In this document: in pieces, positions 45,370 through 56,045 of the stretch
Layout of the letters: each line of letters opens with the position of its first letter
Position numbering within the stretch: position 1 is the first letter of the stretch
Source: Codonopsis lanceolata
Lineage: Eukaryota > Streptophyta > Magnoliopsida > Asterales > Campanulaceae
Assembly: GCA_013146195.2 (NCBI GenBank)
Contig: CM028380.1
Location: forward strand, 86,864,049-86,928,048
DNA: 64,000 nt
Reading direction: 5' to 3'
Translations under genes and position numbers: made by a program
Notes under the pieces: generated by a model
The model's input: the letters and a program-made list of their open reading frames with translations, nothing else
Told to the model about the DNA's origin: nothing
The model's database searches: none

Positions 45370-46158
45370 TTCTTATGTCATCTCACACTTAGTAAGGGCA
45401 TTAAAGATCATTTTATTTAAGAATTTTTTTTCCCTTAAAAAGAAAAAGTAACACTTATTTTGGAATGGAGGGATTGATATATAATTTATAAATTCCTTGT
45501 GAGTTTGCTATTTGGGAAACTGGGGGCGTGTTATAAAATGATAACATGTTACTGTATACAGATTTGTAAATTTATATACCGACAAAAGATTATTAAACTA
45601 CCTTAAACCTAGTTGTCATTTGTGGTTTTCCTTCCAACTCCACCAGAGAATTTTCTTAAACATGTTCCCCGCACACGATGTTCGTATATATATATAAACT
45701 TGGTAGGAAGAGGTTTACCATGTTTTGAGGTCCTACTCAACTCGGGAATTAGTGTTGTACTTTTGAATCTGGAGATACCTTGGGAAACCAAAACATATTT
45801 GCAATATCGTGATTTGGTTTTTGAGATATTGGATTTTTGTTCGGTTAACGAACTTAGGCGAGTCTTTTAGCTTGAAAAAAGTATAGTTCAATTCGTTATT
45901 TTAAACGAGGAGCTAGTCTCGATCTCGAGTTATGTTCGAACAGTCTAATTATTCATCGGACCGAGTTCTGGTAGTTTGATCATATATAGCACCGTAGTTG
46001 AGTTTGACAGAGATCAAAAAAACGATTTCAAACCAAGCTTAGCAACATGTTCATTTTAGAACATGGCTCAAGCAGTAAGTTGAGCTATATAACCAAACAA
46101 GGTTGACCCAAGCCTCGAGCAGCCAATGCTAATTAGCTGGATTTGTCCTAATAGGTTT
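45370..46158. other. Intergenic stretch
   Basis: No gene seen. Frames of 60-85 codons around 45610-45870 overlap on both strands and have no recognisable product. 45870-46110 has the 'ctcgagtt/gagtttg' style of miniature-element debris. Confidence 0.45.
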
Positions 46159-46173
46159 ATATATATATAATTA

Positions 46174-46236
<63 letters not shown>
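46159..46236. repeat. (TA)n microsatellite
   Basis: Long TA run with two short interruptions at its left end; it adjoins, and seems to have overrun, the 5' end of the Helitron that follows. Confidence 0.95.
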
Positions 46237-46241
<5 letters not shown>

Positions 46242-46647
46242 ATATAATATAGCTAATAGTCGTACATGTGCAATTGACAAAAGCTATTTAGGAGTTGAGA
46301 TTGATTCATTTACTGAGATCCTACGATCATTATTACTCCCCGAGTTCACATGTGTGAACGACGGTTGAGCAACTACCCCTCTCTCTCCAACTCCCCCCAC
46401 TATTCACGGTTGGTGACCGCTAATCCTTCCTCCACCAATCTCACGTCCATTTTCTTTTCGATATTTTAATTAATTAATCAATTTTATGTAAAAAAATTCG
46501 TAAGTTTTGTAATTTGAAATATTTATTTATTTTCTTTTTAACTGTTATCATAATTAACTTAGACAAATTATAAGTAAATATTAATTCATTCATTTATTGA
46601 TAAATTTACAAACTGGCGTCGTGCCATCGGCACGGGCAAGAGTACTA

Positions 46648-46648
<1 letters not shown>
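46237..46648 (+). mobile_element. Non-autonomous Helitron, plus orientation
   Basis: The 3' end has the full Helitron signature: hairpin cgtgcc-atc-ggcacg (46620-46634), ten bases, then CTAG (46645-46648) followed by T. The interior matches the DNA around the hAT element at 57675 ('tcatttac.gatcctacg'), whose left end starts TCTATATTATAATACAG. The 5' terminus here is obscured by the TA tract. Confidence 0.7.
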
Positions 46649-46694
<46 letters not shown>

Positions 46695-47008
46695 ATTTGT
46701 GCCTGTGTCATAGGCACGATATCGGTATGAGATCGCTTCAATTGATGTTTGGGATAAACAGAACTTAAGGGAGTAATTCAAACAAAACCCACAACTGAAT
46801 GTTTTATATATAATTGTGGAGAGGTAATTCAAACAAAACACATAAATGAGGTTCATATGTAATTTTAGAGGGATAATTCAAACATAACTCATAACAGAGG
46901 GGTTTATTTGTAACTTACATACTTACGAATCAATCTTGACCGTCAGTTGTGTTTAACATAATTCGATCAGGACCACCAGTTAGACCCTGAGCTCTTTTAT
47001 AATATAGA
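46645..47008 (-). mobile_element. Non-autonomous Helitron, minus orientation
   Basis: On the minus strand it starts TCTATATTATAAAAGAGC (preceded by A) at 47008. Near its end it has the hairpin gtgcct...aggcac (about 46697-46717), then a TA/CA tract, and CTAG at 46645-46648. Its terminal CTAG is the same four bases that end the plus-strand Helitron. Confidence 0.6.
46649..46690. repeat. (TG)n(TA)n microsatellite at the Helitron junction
   Basis: TG run 46649-46657, TA run to 46690. It lies between the minus-strand Helitron's hairpin and its CTAG end, where only about ten bases are normal. Confidence 0.9.
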
Positions 47009-47010
47009 TA

Positions 47011-47160
47011 GGTCTCCTGAGAGACCGTTTTACAGATCTTAAATCGTAAGATGAATGGCCATCTTTTTACAATTCAATTCATCATTACACGGTAAGTTAG
47101 GTTAAAAGGACATGTCTGACATAAAATACCGATAAGATCGTTTTTTTATAACTTTTTGTC
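47011..47160. mobile_element. GTAAGACGG-family MITE-like repeat, copy 6
   Basis: 'gagaccgttttacagatctt', 'acaattcaattcatcattac', 'acggtaagttaggttaaaag' in the family order. Confidence 0.55.
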
Positions 47161-47776
47161 ATTTATATGTATATGATATATAGATGGTTGTCAATAAAAA
47201 CAAGTCAATATAGTGGTTTAACAAACAAAAAAAGGTATAAAAATTAAAACAAAAGATATATAAGAATAATATTGGGGCTGGTGTAACTAAAAATAATCAC
47301 GTGTAATTTGTTTAATATTTACAAAAGAGGTGCACTGTACATTGAAACAAAGACAAAACCCATTGATGGGTGAAGATCTCCTTTGAGATTACACAAATAA
47401 AGTATGTTGATATTCTTTTAAGTCTATCTTATAAGCCTACAAAGTTACAAACAATCAAATCCAGTTGTTAATTAGTAATTAACTTTTCAAGTTTGTATTT
47501 ACTATATATAGGTGAGGACAAATTGACAGTTGGAAATGTAAGACTAGCTTTTTCTATTAACAAGCGTTTTAACATTAGATATTTTACTTCTATATTGTTT
47601 TTGAATTGTACTGGTGTTATACTTTGTGGTTCCGAATCATTTATCTCAATCTCTGTTATATTTTTTGTTCCATTGAATTTCGATCTTACATATTTTTTGT
47701 TATTTTAGTTAGCTTTCCTTTTATAAAGAGGTATGTAAAATTAAGATTCAATGAGATAAATAATGTGATATATTGT
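47161..47776. other. AT-rich intergenic stretch
   Basis: Overlapping frames at 47493-47836 have no recognisable product; nothing else identified. Confidence 0.5.
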
Positions 47777-47781
47777 GGTGA

Positions 47782-47946
47782 TACAGTTAATTCCGCTTCC
47801 TCATTTTCTCCACTTTTAGTTATGGTTGTGTTCTAGTTACAAGACTAATATAAATAGTCTTAGTGGTGAATAATAAGTGATATATGAAGTAAATTGTTCT
47901 AAGTCTCTAATTTCTCTAATTATCTCTCTAATCCTAGTTCTTAACA
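47782..47946 (+). repeat. 5' LTR of the TRIM-like element
   Basis: Ends 'gttcttaaca'. Contains 'ctaatataaatagtctt', a possible TATA region. Confidence 0.75.
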
Positions 47947-47960
47947 TTGGTATCAGAGCC
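47947..47960 (+). other. Primer binding site (tRNA-iMet)
   Basis: 'ttggtatcagagcc' directly after the 5' LTR. Confidence 0.9.
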
Positions 47961-47973
47961 GATTTTTGATTTG

Positions 47974-48126
47974 ATGGAAACCTATGGAAAGTCAAATGCA
48001 GAGTTTCGTAAGACGTTTACGAAACATTGACTCGACATGAATCTACTTTCATCTGAATCAATACAACCTTGCAAACAGTGTTAACTGAGTTGCAACTTGC
48101 AAGCCTTGCGAACCTCACCTCTAGTA
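47974..48126 (+). pseudogene. Ty3/gypsy-like gag N-terminus remnant
   Basis: After 'gatggaaacc' the text reads, with frame changes, SNAEFRKTFTKH, then DMNLLSSESIQPCKQC and LQLASLANLT or LQALRTS. This follows the pattern of the gypsy gag start (EFRE...L.RHES...NATLQTVLTELQALR). It is too short and broken to function and leads straight into the EF-Tu fragment. Confidence 0.5.
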
Positions 48127-48156
48127 TCTTCTCTCAACTCTTGTTCCCTTCTTCTC

Positions 48157-48439
48157 CATGTTAATCCTAGAAAAACCCTTACCTCGGCCTTGGCCTCCAC
48201 CACTGGCAATGTTAGCAAGAAATCCAATGAACTCAATGCTACCCCCAAAGAATGGACCCCATGGATTTTCATTGAAATCGCTACCTTCGATTATGAGATT
48301 GTTAGTCGACCCTACAACTATGTTGACTGCCCCAGAGGGCAGACACACTAATTACATCAAGAACATTATTGCCACCGCTCAAATGGCTGGCGCTACTCTC
48401 CCCGTCTTCAGCACCAACGGACCCATTCCTGAAGACGAC
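48157..48439 (+). pseudogene. Captured fragment of plastid-type elongation factor Tu (tufA), frameshifted
   Basis: EF-Tu is the GTPase that brings aminoacyl-tRNA to the ribosome. The fragment covers roughly the first third of the G domain. HVNPRKTLTSALAS aligns to the P-loop stretch (GHVDHGKTTLTAAL), with the loop destroyed. NVSKKSNELNATPKEW follows as in plastid EF-Tu (NSAPKKYDEIDAAPEER). Next are IEIATFDYEI and RPYNYVDCP (the G3 DCPGH motif, here DCPRG), then, after a one-base frame change near 48340, NYIKNIIATAQMAGATLPVF and NGPIPEDD. There are no introns, and no transit peptide or downstream domains. The spacing 'ALAS..GN..KK' favours a plastid over a mitochondrial source. It cannot encode an active GTPase. 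Confidence 0.8.
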
Positions 48440-48490
48440 TTTGGACTTTATCCTTGTGGACAAGGATAATTATAGGAGGAAGGAATGATA

Positions 48491-50099
48491 TGGTTACTTC
48501 CACTTCCCCACTTTCCCATTTTCCCCACTTTTAGTTATGGTTGTGTTTTAGTAACTGTCGGGAATATTAACCTGATTAATTATTTAAAAATATTTAGTGT
48601 CTATTCATTTTTATATTTGATTTGCTTGTAACAATTATTTAAGTCTTAATAGATTGCCTATAAACTTATTTCTTAGTAGACTATGTGTTACACAAGTGTA
48701 GGCAGCTTTCTTTGGATTGTTCAATAACTGCAAGCGGGAAGCATGAAGCTGAAGTTACTGTAGCAGTCGATGTACTACAGCTGCTGAAAGTATTGTAGCA
48801 GCTAAAGGTGTTATAGCTGATGAAGTTACTGTAGATGTGGCAGGGTGTTGATGGTTACTGTAGCGACTGATGTCAGGACTTTCATTTTAAAGTAAAAGTG
48901 GAAAAGTGACATAAGCCTTGAATTTAAGATCAACTTTACACGTGTTACTTAAAGAAAGTTTTTCTCTTTTCTTGTTTCTTTATTTCCCATACTATTCAAT
49001 AGAAGACTTTTTGTCATCACCTTAAATGCTCTACAATTTAATATATCAACTAGCCAACCACCCTCTTTAATATATCATGTTAGAGATATCTACTCTTATC
49101 CAAGAAGATATCTAACCACTCTCTTTATGAATGTATATTCTTATACTAGGTTATATCTTCCGTTTCTCAACCTCTTCAAAGATATTTGTGCATCCAATTG
49201 AAAAGATATGATCATCATTTCTTTGATGAAATTCAAAATTCAACATTCCTCTCCAACGACTCAAAACTCAAGACCTCTATTTAAAGACACTAATGCAAGG
49301 ATTGAATGCGTGAAGAACTGGACCGAAACATTTCTCATATCCCTTCAAGCAAATCTTTCTGAAATGTTCAAGTTCTCAAAGAGGTTAAAGCTACCATTCA
49401 TCACGTATACAATATTCCTTCTTTGATCTGCTTCAACCCATGACTAAACACTCAACATATTTCTTCAAAGCTATTCTTCCTTTGATGTGTTTCAGTCGTC
49501 AAACAATTACTGGATATTCTTTTATATAGTATTATTTTCTAGTTTTTGTTGTACATAAATCCGTTAGTGATCACTTAGAATTTCAATATATTTAGTGCAC
49601 TTCAAAATCCAAATTTGACAAACTTGGTAGTGAACATAGTTGTTTTAATACTGTGAACCACTCCAAATATTGTGTTCTGCTACCTGCTATTTTTACTGTT
49701 CATACACTTAAAACAACTTCTATCTACTTAAGTGTTTAGAAGTTACATTCTTGAATTATTTACATATATAGTTGATCTTATAGATTGTACTTCAATTCAG
49801 TTTATATACTTAAGTGATCAAAAGAAAATCAAACCAAAATGTTTTAAGTTCAGCAGCTGCTACCTGCTGATTTTACATTAGCTGCTGAAAACTTATCTTT
49901 CTCGCAGCAACTTTTAAAAGTTTTCAAAACAACCCTCAAAGTTTTTAAAATACTATTCACCCCCTCATCTAGCCTTATTTCGTTACCAACTGGACTCAGG
50001 TACAAGACTAATATAAATAGTCTTAGTGGTGAATAATAAGTGATATATGAAGTAAATTGTTCCAAGTCTCTCTAATTTCTCTAATTTTAGCTCTTAACA
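48491..50099 (+). repeat. 3' LTR of the TRIM-like element, interrupted
   Basis: Left part 48491-48555 and right part from about 50000 to 50099 align to the 5' LTR on either side of 'gttctagttacaagac'. The solo LTR at 48556-49998 lies between them. Confidence 0.75.
48556..49998 (+). mobile_element. Solo copia-type LTR (1443 bp) inside the TRIM LTR
   Basis: Starts TGTCGGGAATATTAACC, ends CCAACTGGACTCA. Near its end 'actattcaccccctcatcta' marks it as a relative of the LTRs at 4905, 9965 and 16999. The flanks 'gtaac' and 'ggtac' fit a diverged 5-bp duplication. At 48720-48880 'ttactgtagc' words repeat. A frame of 72 codons (49208-49426) has no recognisable product. Confidence 0.75.
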
Positions 50100-50160
50100 G
50101 GTGAGATATATGATTTGAAGCCTACTTTATATGTGTGCGCACGTGTGAATAAAAGTAATA

Positions 50161-50416
50161 CTCTCTCCGTCTCAAAATAATTGTCCTACTTTCCTTTTTC
50201 ATCCGTCCTAAAATAATTGTCTTATTTGAAACTTTTCTTTTTATGACAATACTTTTATCATTTTATCATTACTTTTTCATCCTACTTTAATTATGTGTCA
50301 CATACACATGAGCTTTAAAGTAAACTATATATTAAACTAATATTAATAATCCAGTCAAATATATATTTTTTAAATCGTGCTTCAAGTCAACTCAAACGAT
50401 AATTTTAGGACGAAAA
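50161..50416. mobile_element. Stowaway-like MITE (256 bp)
   Basis: Left CTCTCTCCGTCTCAAAATAA, right 'gataattttaggacgaaaa', TA on both sides. Confidence 0.65.
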
Positions 50417-50697
50417 TAATATTATGTTTTTGAAGAGAAAAATGTACCTGCCAGATGAGGTAATCCTTATATAAATATGACGAGCATAGGAGGCGGATCT
50501 TTGACTTTGATTGGAGGTGGATAAGTTAATGTGTGCATATGTTGGGCGAAACTACCTTAACTCTTAAACAATTTTGAGTCTATTTTAAAATTAATTGACT
50601 TGTGAGAATTGTGATCTCAAAATCCTTATATTTTGATTGAAAGGTTTGAGTTTTTACCTTACTCAATTGACAAGCATAGCTTTGATAGGAGAAAGAA

Positions 50698-51190
50698 GGG
50701 CAAATTTTGAACAGATTGTTGGTGCTTCCCTTGTCGGATCTGGAGATGATGACGGAGGGGCGAAGATGACTGGAGTTGGGGTGACTTGGAGCCGACGGCT
50801 ATGGTGGGCATTACACTGGAGACGAAGGTGAAAGCTGAGAAGAAACCGGTTGTAGAAGAAGGCCAACACTGGTAGATGGAGACGGTAATGGTCGACACTG
50901 GAAGCAGGAACGATAAGGAGAGATGGAAAAGGGATTCTACCAGAAACGAGGTCGTTGGTGGCCGGAATCGGAGAAAGAAGGACAGAAACAGAAACAGATT
51001 GTTGGTACTTCCCTCGTCGGATCTGGAGAAAGCGTTGCACGACGGCCAGATCTGGGTAGACTAAGTGTGAGATATGAGAGAGAAATGATGACAGAGGGGC
51101 GGAGATGACTAGTGCTGGGGTGACTTGGAGCCAGCGGCTATGGCGTGCAGAGAGCGCTGGAGATGGAGGTGAAAGAAGGTCGGCTCTGGT
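50698..51190. repeat. GC-rich imperfect direct repeat, two units of about 290 bp
   Basis: 'cagattgttggt.cttccct.gtcggatctggag' and 'ggggcg.agatgact.g.g.tggggtgactt' at 50715-50800 recur at 50996-51125. Frames of 60-125 codons exist on both strands; none has a known product and the frames are not the same in the two units. Composition differs sharply from the surroundings. Confidence 0.6.
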
Positions 51191-51479
51191 AAATGGAGAG
51201 GCCGAAGTAATAATTTTGAGGTTAGCGCTGGTAGATGGGTTATAATTTTGTCAAAGGTTGAAGATGAATTCTTTTTGAATGTGACACATTAACCCTTTAT
51301 ATTTTGAACATTTTGAAAAAAACTCATATTAAACTTTTTAGTGAGGGTATTTTTGGCATTTGAAATAATATTAGACGAAAAATGTAACGATAACGATGAG
51401 AGGGGAAAATTGATTTAAAAAACGAGTTGGGGGACTCGAACAAATGGTGCATCTGGCGATGCTTTGTCACCAGACCTTT

Positions 51480-51722
51480 CGGATGAAAATATTAAAGTAC
51501 CAAAGTGCCTCTGGTAGGGCTTAAACATTCGACCTCTTCGTTAAGATAAATTAGTAGCTAAATGAGACCTTTAAATAAGGCTTAAACAACAACGATATCT
51601 CTGAAAAGACTTGAACACCCAACCTCTCTATTGAGAGTTGTAAAGTCCAAGGTGTCTCTAGTAACAATTGAACACCCGACCTCTCCGTTAGGATAAGTGA
51701 GCAGTACCAATTGAGCTAAAAA
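51480..51722 (-). repeat. tRNA-related SINE-like repeat, minus orientation
   Basis: On the minus strand: 'tagctcaattggtactgctc' (a good Pol III A box), 'gagaggtcgggtgttcaatt' (B box), then two further B-box-like units ('gaggttgggtgttcaagtc', 'gaggtcgaatgtttaagcc'). It is the best preserved of the three copies. Confidence 0.65.
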
Positions 51723-52706
51723 ACTTGATGGTCATTCCTAATATATTCTCATGTTTTCATTTTTTAAATAAAATAAACTATTTTTCAAATGAATATTTGA
51801 CGTATATAGTTTTATTTTGTAAAATCATAAAATGCGTAATTTGTAATACCTTTTTGGTACTGCAAATTATGTATTTAATAAATTTTTTAAAGTCGAACTT
51901 TTTGAAAGAAACCATCCGTATCGGGTAAAGAGTCTTCGTTTTAAAGTCAATTTTTTTAAAAGAAAATGACATGTTTAGTAGCTCATTAGTAATAAAATGA
52001 TTATTTCATGTCTTAATTTTTGAAAGTTAACTTTTTAAATGTAATATCCCAAAATAGGATAGTGAACTCTTTGCCCAAAACAGAGGGAGTATACGCCAAG
52101 TTTTTATAGAAAACGGAGAAAAAATATATAAAAAAATAAATCATTAAATGCAAATGTTATATATTTAAAGAATTGAAGAGGGCAGCTAGTACTAGTCATT
52201 AAAATAAGAGGTCCCAATGGGAAGATTTGATCATAAAAAGGAGAGGATTCTTCCTTGTTTGGGAGTATTCAGAATCAATGATTCTTGCCGGCCTATTGTG
52301 GGTCATTTGTGCCTTCAACATGGGGTTAAAGTTCTTTTGTGGGGTTAACTTGTCCATGTCTTTGTACTACTCCCAAACATCACCGCCCAAATTTATTTGG
52401 GCTATGTGAATAATTAGGACCCCAACCGACCTCTCGACTTTGTTTGTGTTTACCTTCGAGTTTTTTTTCGAGTTTTAAAAACGACTGCGTTTGTTTCGTG
52501 ATGTGTTTGGCCCAAAATCGATCACGAATAATGCACGTGGGGTCTCACATACCGATCACGATTGAGTTTGAAATTAGCTTGATTGAAAATTGAAATTGAG
52601 CTTGAGTTTGACTTGTTTGCATTGCTAACGATCTTAAACCGAACTCTTACGAACCAAGCTAAGCTACAATCGCTAACTGTTTTGTTTGGTTTACTTGGAT
52701 CCCTAC
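51723..52706. other. AT-rich intergenic stretch
   Basis: Miniature-element debris at about 52010-52090 ('cccaaaacagagggagtata') and 52440-52690 ('ttgagcttgagtttgactt'); no gene. Confidence 0.5.
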
Positions 52707-52814
52707 TAGGCTTGACAATTCATGTTATTATGTCGTGTTCGTACCTTAATATCATGTTTTCATATTATCTATCTTATTTGATCATAAATATAATAATAAA
52801 TATTGTCACCCCTA
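52707..52814 (-). mobile_element. Minimal hAT-type MITE (108 bp)
   Basis: Ends TAGGCTTGACAATTCATG and 'tattgtcacccctA' are flanked by a perfect 8-bp duplication 'atccctac' (52699-52706 and 52815-52822). It keeps about one end and the AT-rich middle of the family seen at 18973-19215. Confidence 0.85.
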
Positions 52815-54062
52815 ATCCCTACTAGTAATAATTCAAATTTTGTCTGAGTCACTCAACAATACAATGCAAGAATTATATACAGTTAAATAAATTAATATTT
52901 GGAATGTTATGTACCACAACTTTATTACTGTCGAAGTCGAGGTTGAGAGCATCATCAATGCAGCCGTAAATTTGATCTTACGTAGCCGTAGATAATTAAC
53001 AACATCAATCATATGTGACAAAAATTGATTTGATTTTTATGTGGCATGTATCCTACCATTAAAATGAAATTTGACAAAAAAATAATAATAATAAAAGAAA
53101 ATGAAACAACCAATAGTTAGAGTTTTTAAAAAGAAAAATATTGATTAGGATATATTCACACCCTCAAATAGAATATAAAAAAATTAATATCGTTATCCAT
53201 AATGTAAATAAATTTGATTGACACGTTATATCCTACATTAGCATTGGTAATGAATAATGATGTGATGATCACATGTCAACAATAACCTTCCTCGATTGAT
53301 AGTATAATGTTTTTTGAAAGTGAAACCACAAATATTACCGTTACTCTCAAAATATCTATTTCAATAGAGATGAGATTTATTAAACTCATCTACCCATCAT
53401 CTTAACATGTAAAATGTGGAATCATTTTTGAGTCTCTGGAATAATACGTGTTCTGTTTCAAAAACATGTACGATGAAAAGCTCAGCAAATCGGTTACATT
53501 TTATAATCACCGGTTTAGGAAACCGGGTTGTTCGTGATTTTTTTAAAAGGTCAAACCATAATCGAACCATGTTAGTTCGATATCGGTTCCAATTTGGAGC
53601 GATTCCAATTTCGTTCAAATTTGGTGCAACATGAGACGGTCTTTATCTGCACTCTTCTCCATTTTTCTTTTTTCTTTTGTTTAAATAATATTTTGTTTTT
53701 TAATTTTTATTTATATTTTTAGTTTGTTTTGGTTTATGTATTGTAATAGTTTTGTGTTTTAGGTTAAATGTTTGTTTTTTATGTTGTTTAAATACTACAT
53801 AACATTAATTCAATATTTTTTTTGTATTTTAGTTTTTATTTATATTGTTAGTTTTGCTTTTTGATTTTTACACTATTAAATTCTTGCATTTAATTATTAA
53901 TTTTAATGCATGGTATTTAATTTAATATAATATTAATTCAATGAATAATATATTGGTTTTGTTAAAATACATTAATAAAAATTAAATTAAATAAAACATG
54001 TTTTAAATAAAATAATGAAGAATATACTTGAAATTAATTTTAGTTCTATATGCTACTTTAAC
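52815..54062. other. AT-rich intergenic stretch
   Basis: 53440-53640 has the words 'aaccgggttg' and 'gaaccatgttagttcgatat' typical of diverged miniature elements. No gene. Confidence 0.5.
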
Positions 54063-54534
54063 TATGGGTGGGCATCGGGTCGGGTCTCAGATTTTTTGGG
54101 TTATCGGGTCAGGTGCCCAAAAAAACGGGCATGATATTTTACTACCCAATCTCGCTCTTAAAAATCGGGTTCGGGTAACCCGTTATGTTTAAAACCACTT
54201 TTTTTAATTAAAAAAAAACTTTTTTTTTTGTGTTTGGCAGGTTTGCAATTGCTTGATATTGGTATTGGTAATGATAATATGATTTAAGATAGACTAAAGT
54301 CATAAGTGGTTGACTAATTGATTTAATGTAATAAAAATATTAAAAATAATAATAATTAGTCATATAAAAATCGGGTACCCGATCAGATTTTTTGGATACC
54401 CCAACAAAACCCGATATCCAACCCACACTTTTTTTTTTAAATATCAGGTTCGGGTAACTTGGCAATCGAAAATACCCGACCCGACCGATTTCAGTTTGGG
54501 AACAAAAACGCCCGAACCCGTTTGCCCACACCTA
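54063..54534. mobile_element. hAT-type MITE (472 bp)
   Basis: Ends TATGGGTGGGCATCGGGTC and 'gaacccgtttgcccacaccta', flanked by a perfect 8-bp duplication 'actttaac' (54055-54062 and 54535-54542). 'cgggt' and 'acccg' words fill the subterminal regions. No transposase. Confidence 0.85.
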
Positions 54535-54627
54535 ACTTTAACAACACTTAAACAATAATTACGTGCACATGCACCAAGAAATATTTATACTGTAGTTTTT
54601 ATTATCTGTTTGGGTATCAAGTAACAC

Positions 54628-55282
54628 TACTAGTTACTTGAATTAATTAATGGTTCGGCTAGAAAAAGAAAAAGAAATGAGACCAATAATTGAAAGGATT
54701 TAAACCTAAGTATAAATAGTAAATTTCTATTTCTCTTTTTTTTAGTCACGATCATTCATCAAGATTACTATGGGCTTATAAATAAATATATTCAGTAGAA
54801 TCTTCTGGAAAATAGCATGACTAATTACGTTATTGATATTTGCACTTCTTATTTGAAGTATAAACAAGAAACTTCATTAATTTCATGAAAAAAATTCTTA
54901 CATTTTTACTTTTCATTTTTAATATAAATAAGATATTTCATTAATTTCACAAAAAGAGATAAAACAATTCATAATTAGCCCCAATATTATTAACTTATTT
55001 GTATTAAGAAGCTAATAGCCGAAATATTGGTCCGGTTCAGATTTTCATAAATTTTGGGTTGATTCTGGATCGGATCAAAGTATTGATTTTCATGCATATT
55101 GGGTTGGTTCTAGTTTTGAATTTCTTTAAAATTGGAGCATTGTTCTAGTTCTAGTTCATCATCTTTTTAGCAAAAACTGAATCAAATCAGATCAGACCAT
55201 GATCAACCCTAATTACTTGAATTAATTAATGGTTTGGTTAAAAAAAAAAAGGAATGAGACCAATAATTGAAAGGATTTAGCT
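54628..55282. repeat. Pair of about 75-bp direct repeats 560 bp apart
   Basis: 'acttgaattaattaatggtt' through 'gagaccaataattgaaagga' occurs at about 54638-54700 and again at 55212-55278. The intervening DNA contains 'ggtccggttcagattttcat' style miniature-element sequence. Confidence 0.6.
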
Positions 55283-55481
55283 TGGGGCGTACTGTCCTTT
55301 GGAATTGGCCGGAAGTCTGACCCTTGGATGGATCAATGGGGCATTATTGTTTAGTCTCATAGAGCATCCACAAGTGGGAATGAGAATTCTTTCCCAAATT
55401 TTTAACCCATGCTACCGTCACCTATATATTTTTAAGAATTTATTTATTTTAAAAATTATTTTTATAATGGTTTTAATTCTT

Positions 55482-55631
55482 GTGTAGGTCTTTTGTAAGG
55501 TCGTTTTATTTTAATTTGTAAGACGGAGCTTCACTCTCTCACAGTTCAACCTATCAATACACGGTGAGTCGAATAAAAAAGACTCGTCTTAAAAAAAATA
55601 TTTGTAAAATCGTCTTACACAAGTATTTATC
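55482..55631. mobile_element. GTAAGACGG-family MITE-like repeat, copy 7
   Basis: 'tttgtaaggtcgttttattt', 'ttgtaagacggagcttcact', 'aaaatcgtcttacacaagta'; inverted ends are clear. Confidence 0.65.
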
Positions 55632-56045
55632 TTAATTCTTCGTCTATTCTTACATGGGTCCACTAACACATCATCTACTTTATTTATACTATTTTTTTTA
55701 TTTTTTATACTTTACAAATAAATTAATTGATACGTATATTGTTTTATAAATAAATTAATTCCTTTATAATTTTTATTAATATATTGCATGTTCAAATATG
55801 CAATATAAATAAATTAATCGATTTATAAGTTAGCTTTGGATGGATCATTCAAAAACAAAACAATAAAGTTAAGTTATAAAAAATTAGAAAGTATAAGAGT
55901 GTATAATATAAAGTAGGATTACCAATATTTTAATCAAATTAAGAAGCTAAACGCTGAATTAATGGTGATTTTAAATGTTAGTAAAGTATGTTAAAAGAAA
56001 TGATTAAAAAAGAAAAGTCAAACAACTTCTTTTTTTTTTTTTTGC
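55632..56045. other. AT-rich intergenic stretch
   Basis: Nothing identifiable; ends in a long T run (56026-56043). Confidence 0.55.

Larger units (their letters stand above)
47782..50099 (+). mobile_element. TRIM-like miniature LTR retrotransposon carrying a plastid EF-Tu fragment
   Basis: Short LTRs (47782-47946, about 165 bp; 48491-50099, about 160 bp once a nested LTR is removed) are flanked by a perfect 5-bp duplication 'ggtga' (47777-47781 and 50100-50104). Between them lie an iMet primer site, a gag start like that of Ty3/gypsy elements, an EF-Tu gene fragment, and a short end that resembles the 3' end of gypsy pol (DKDNYRRKE) with a purine-rich tract. The internal region is only 544 bp, so the element is non-autonomous. 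The first base pair of the 5' LTR is TA where the 3' LTR has TG, presumably mutated. Confidence 0.75.

Noticed and set aside
48121..48348. Minus-strand frame of 75 codons over the EF-Tu fragment
   Set aside because: A shadow: the plus-strand translation aligns to EF-Tu, this one to nothing known.
48457..48500. 'ggacaaggataattatagg' read as the start of the 3' LTR
   Set aside because: The 5' LTR does not contain it; it fits the pol 3' end and polypurine zone, and the ggtga duplication places the LTR start at 48491.
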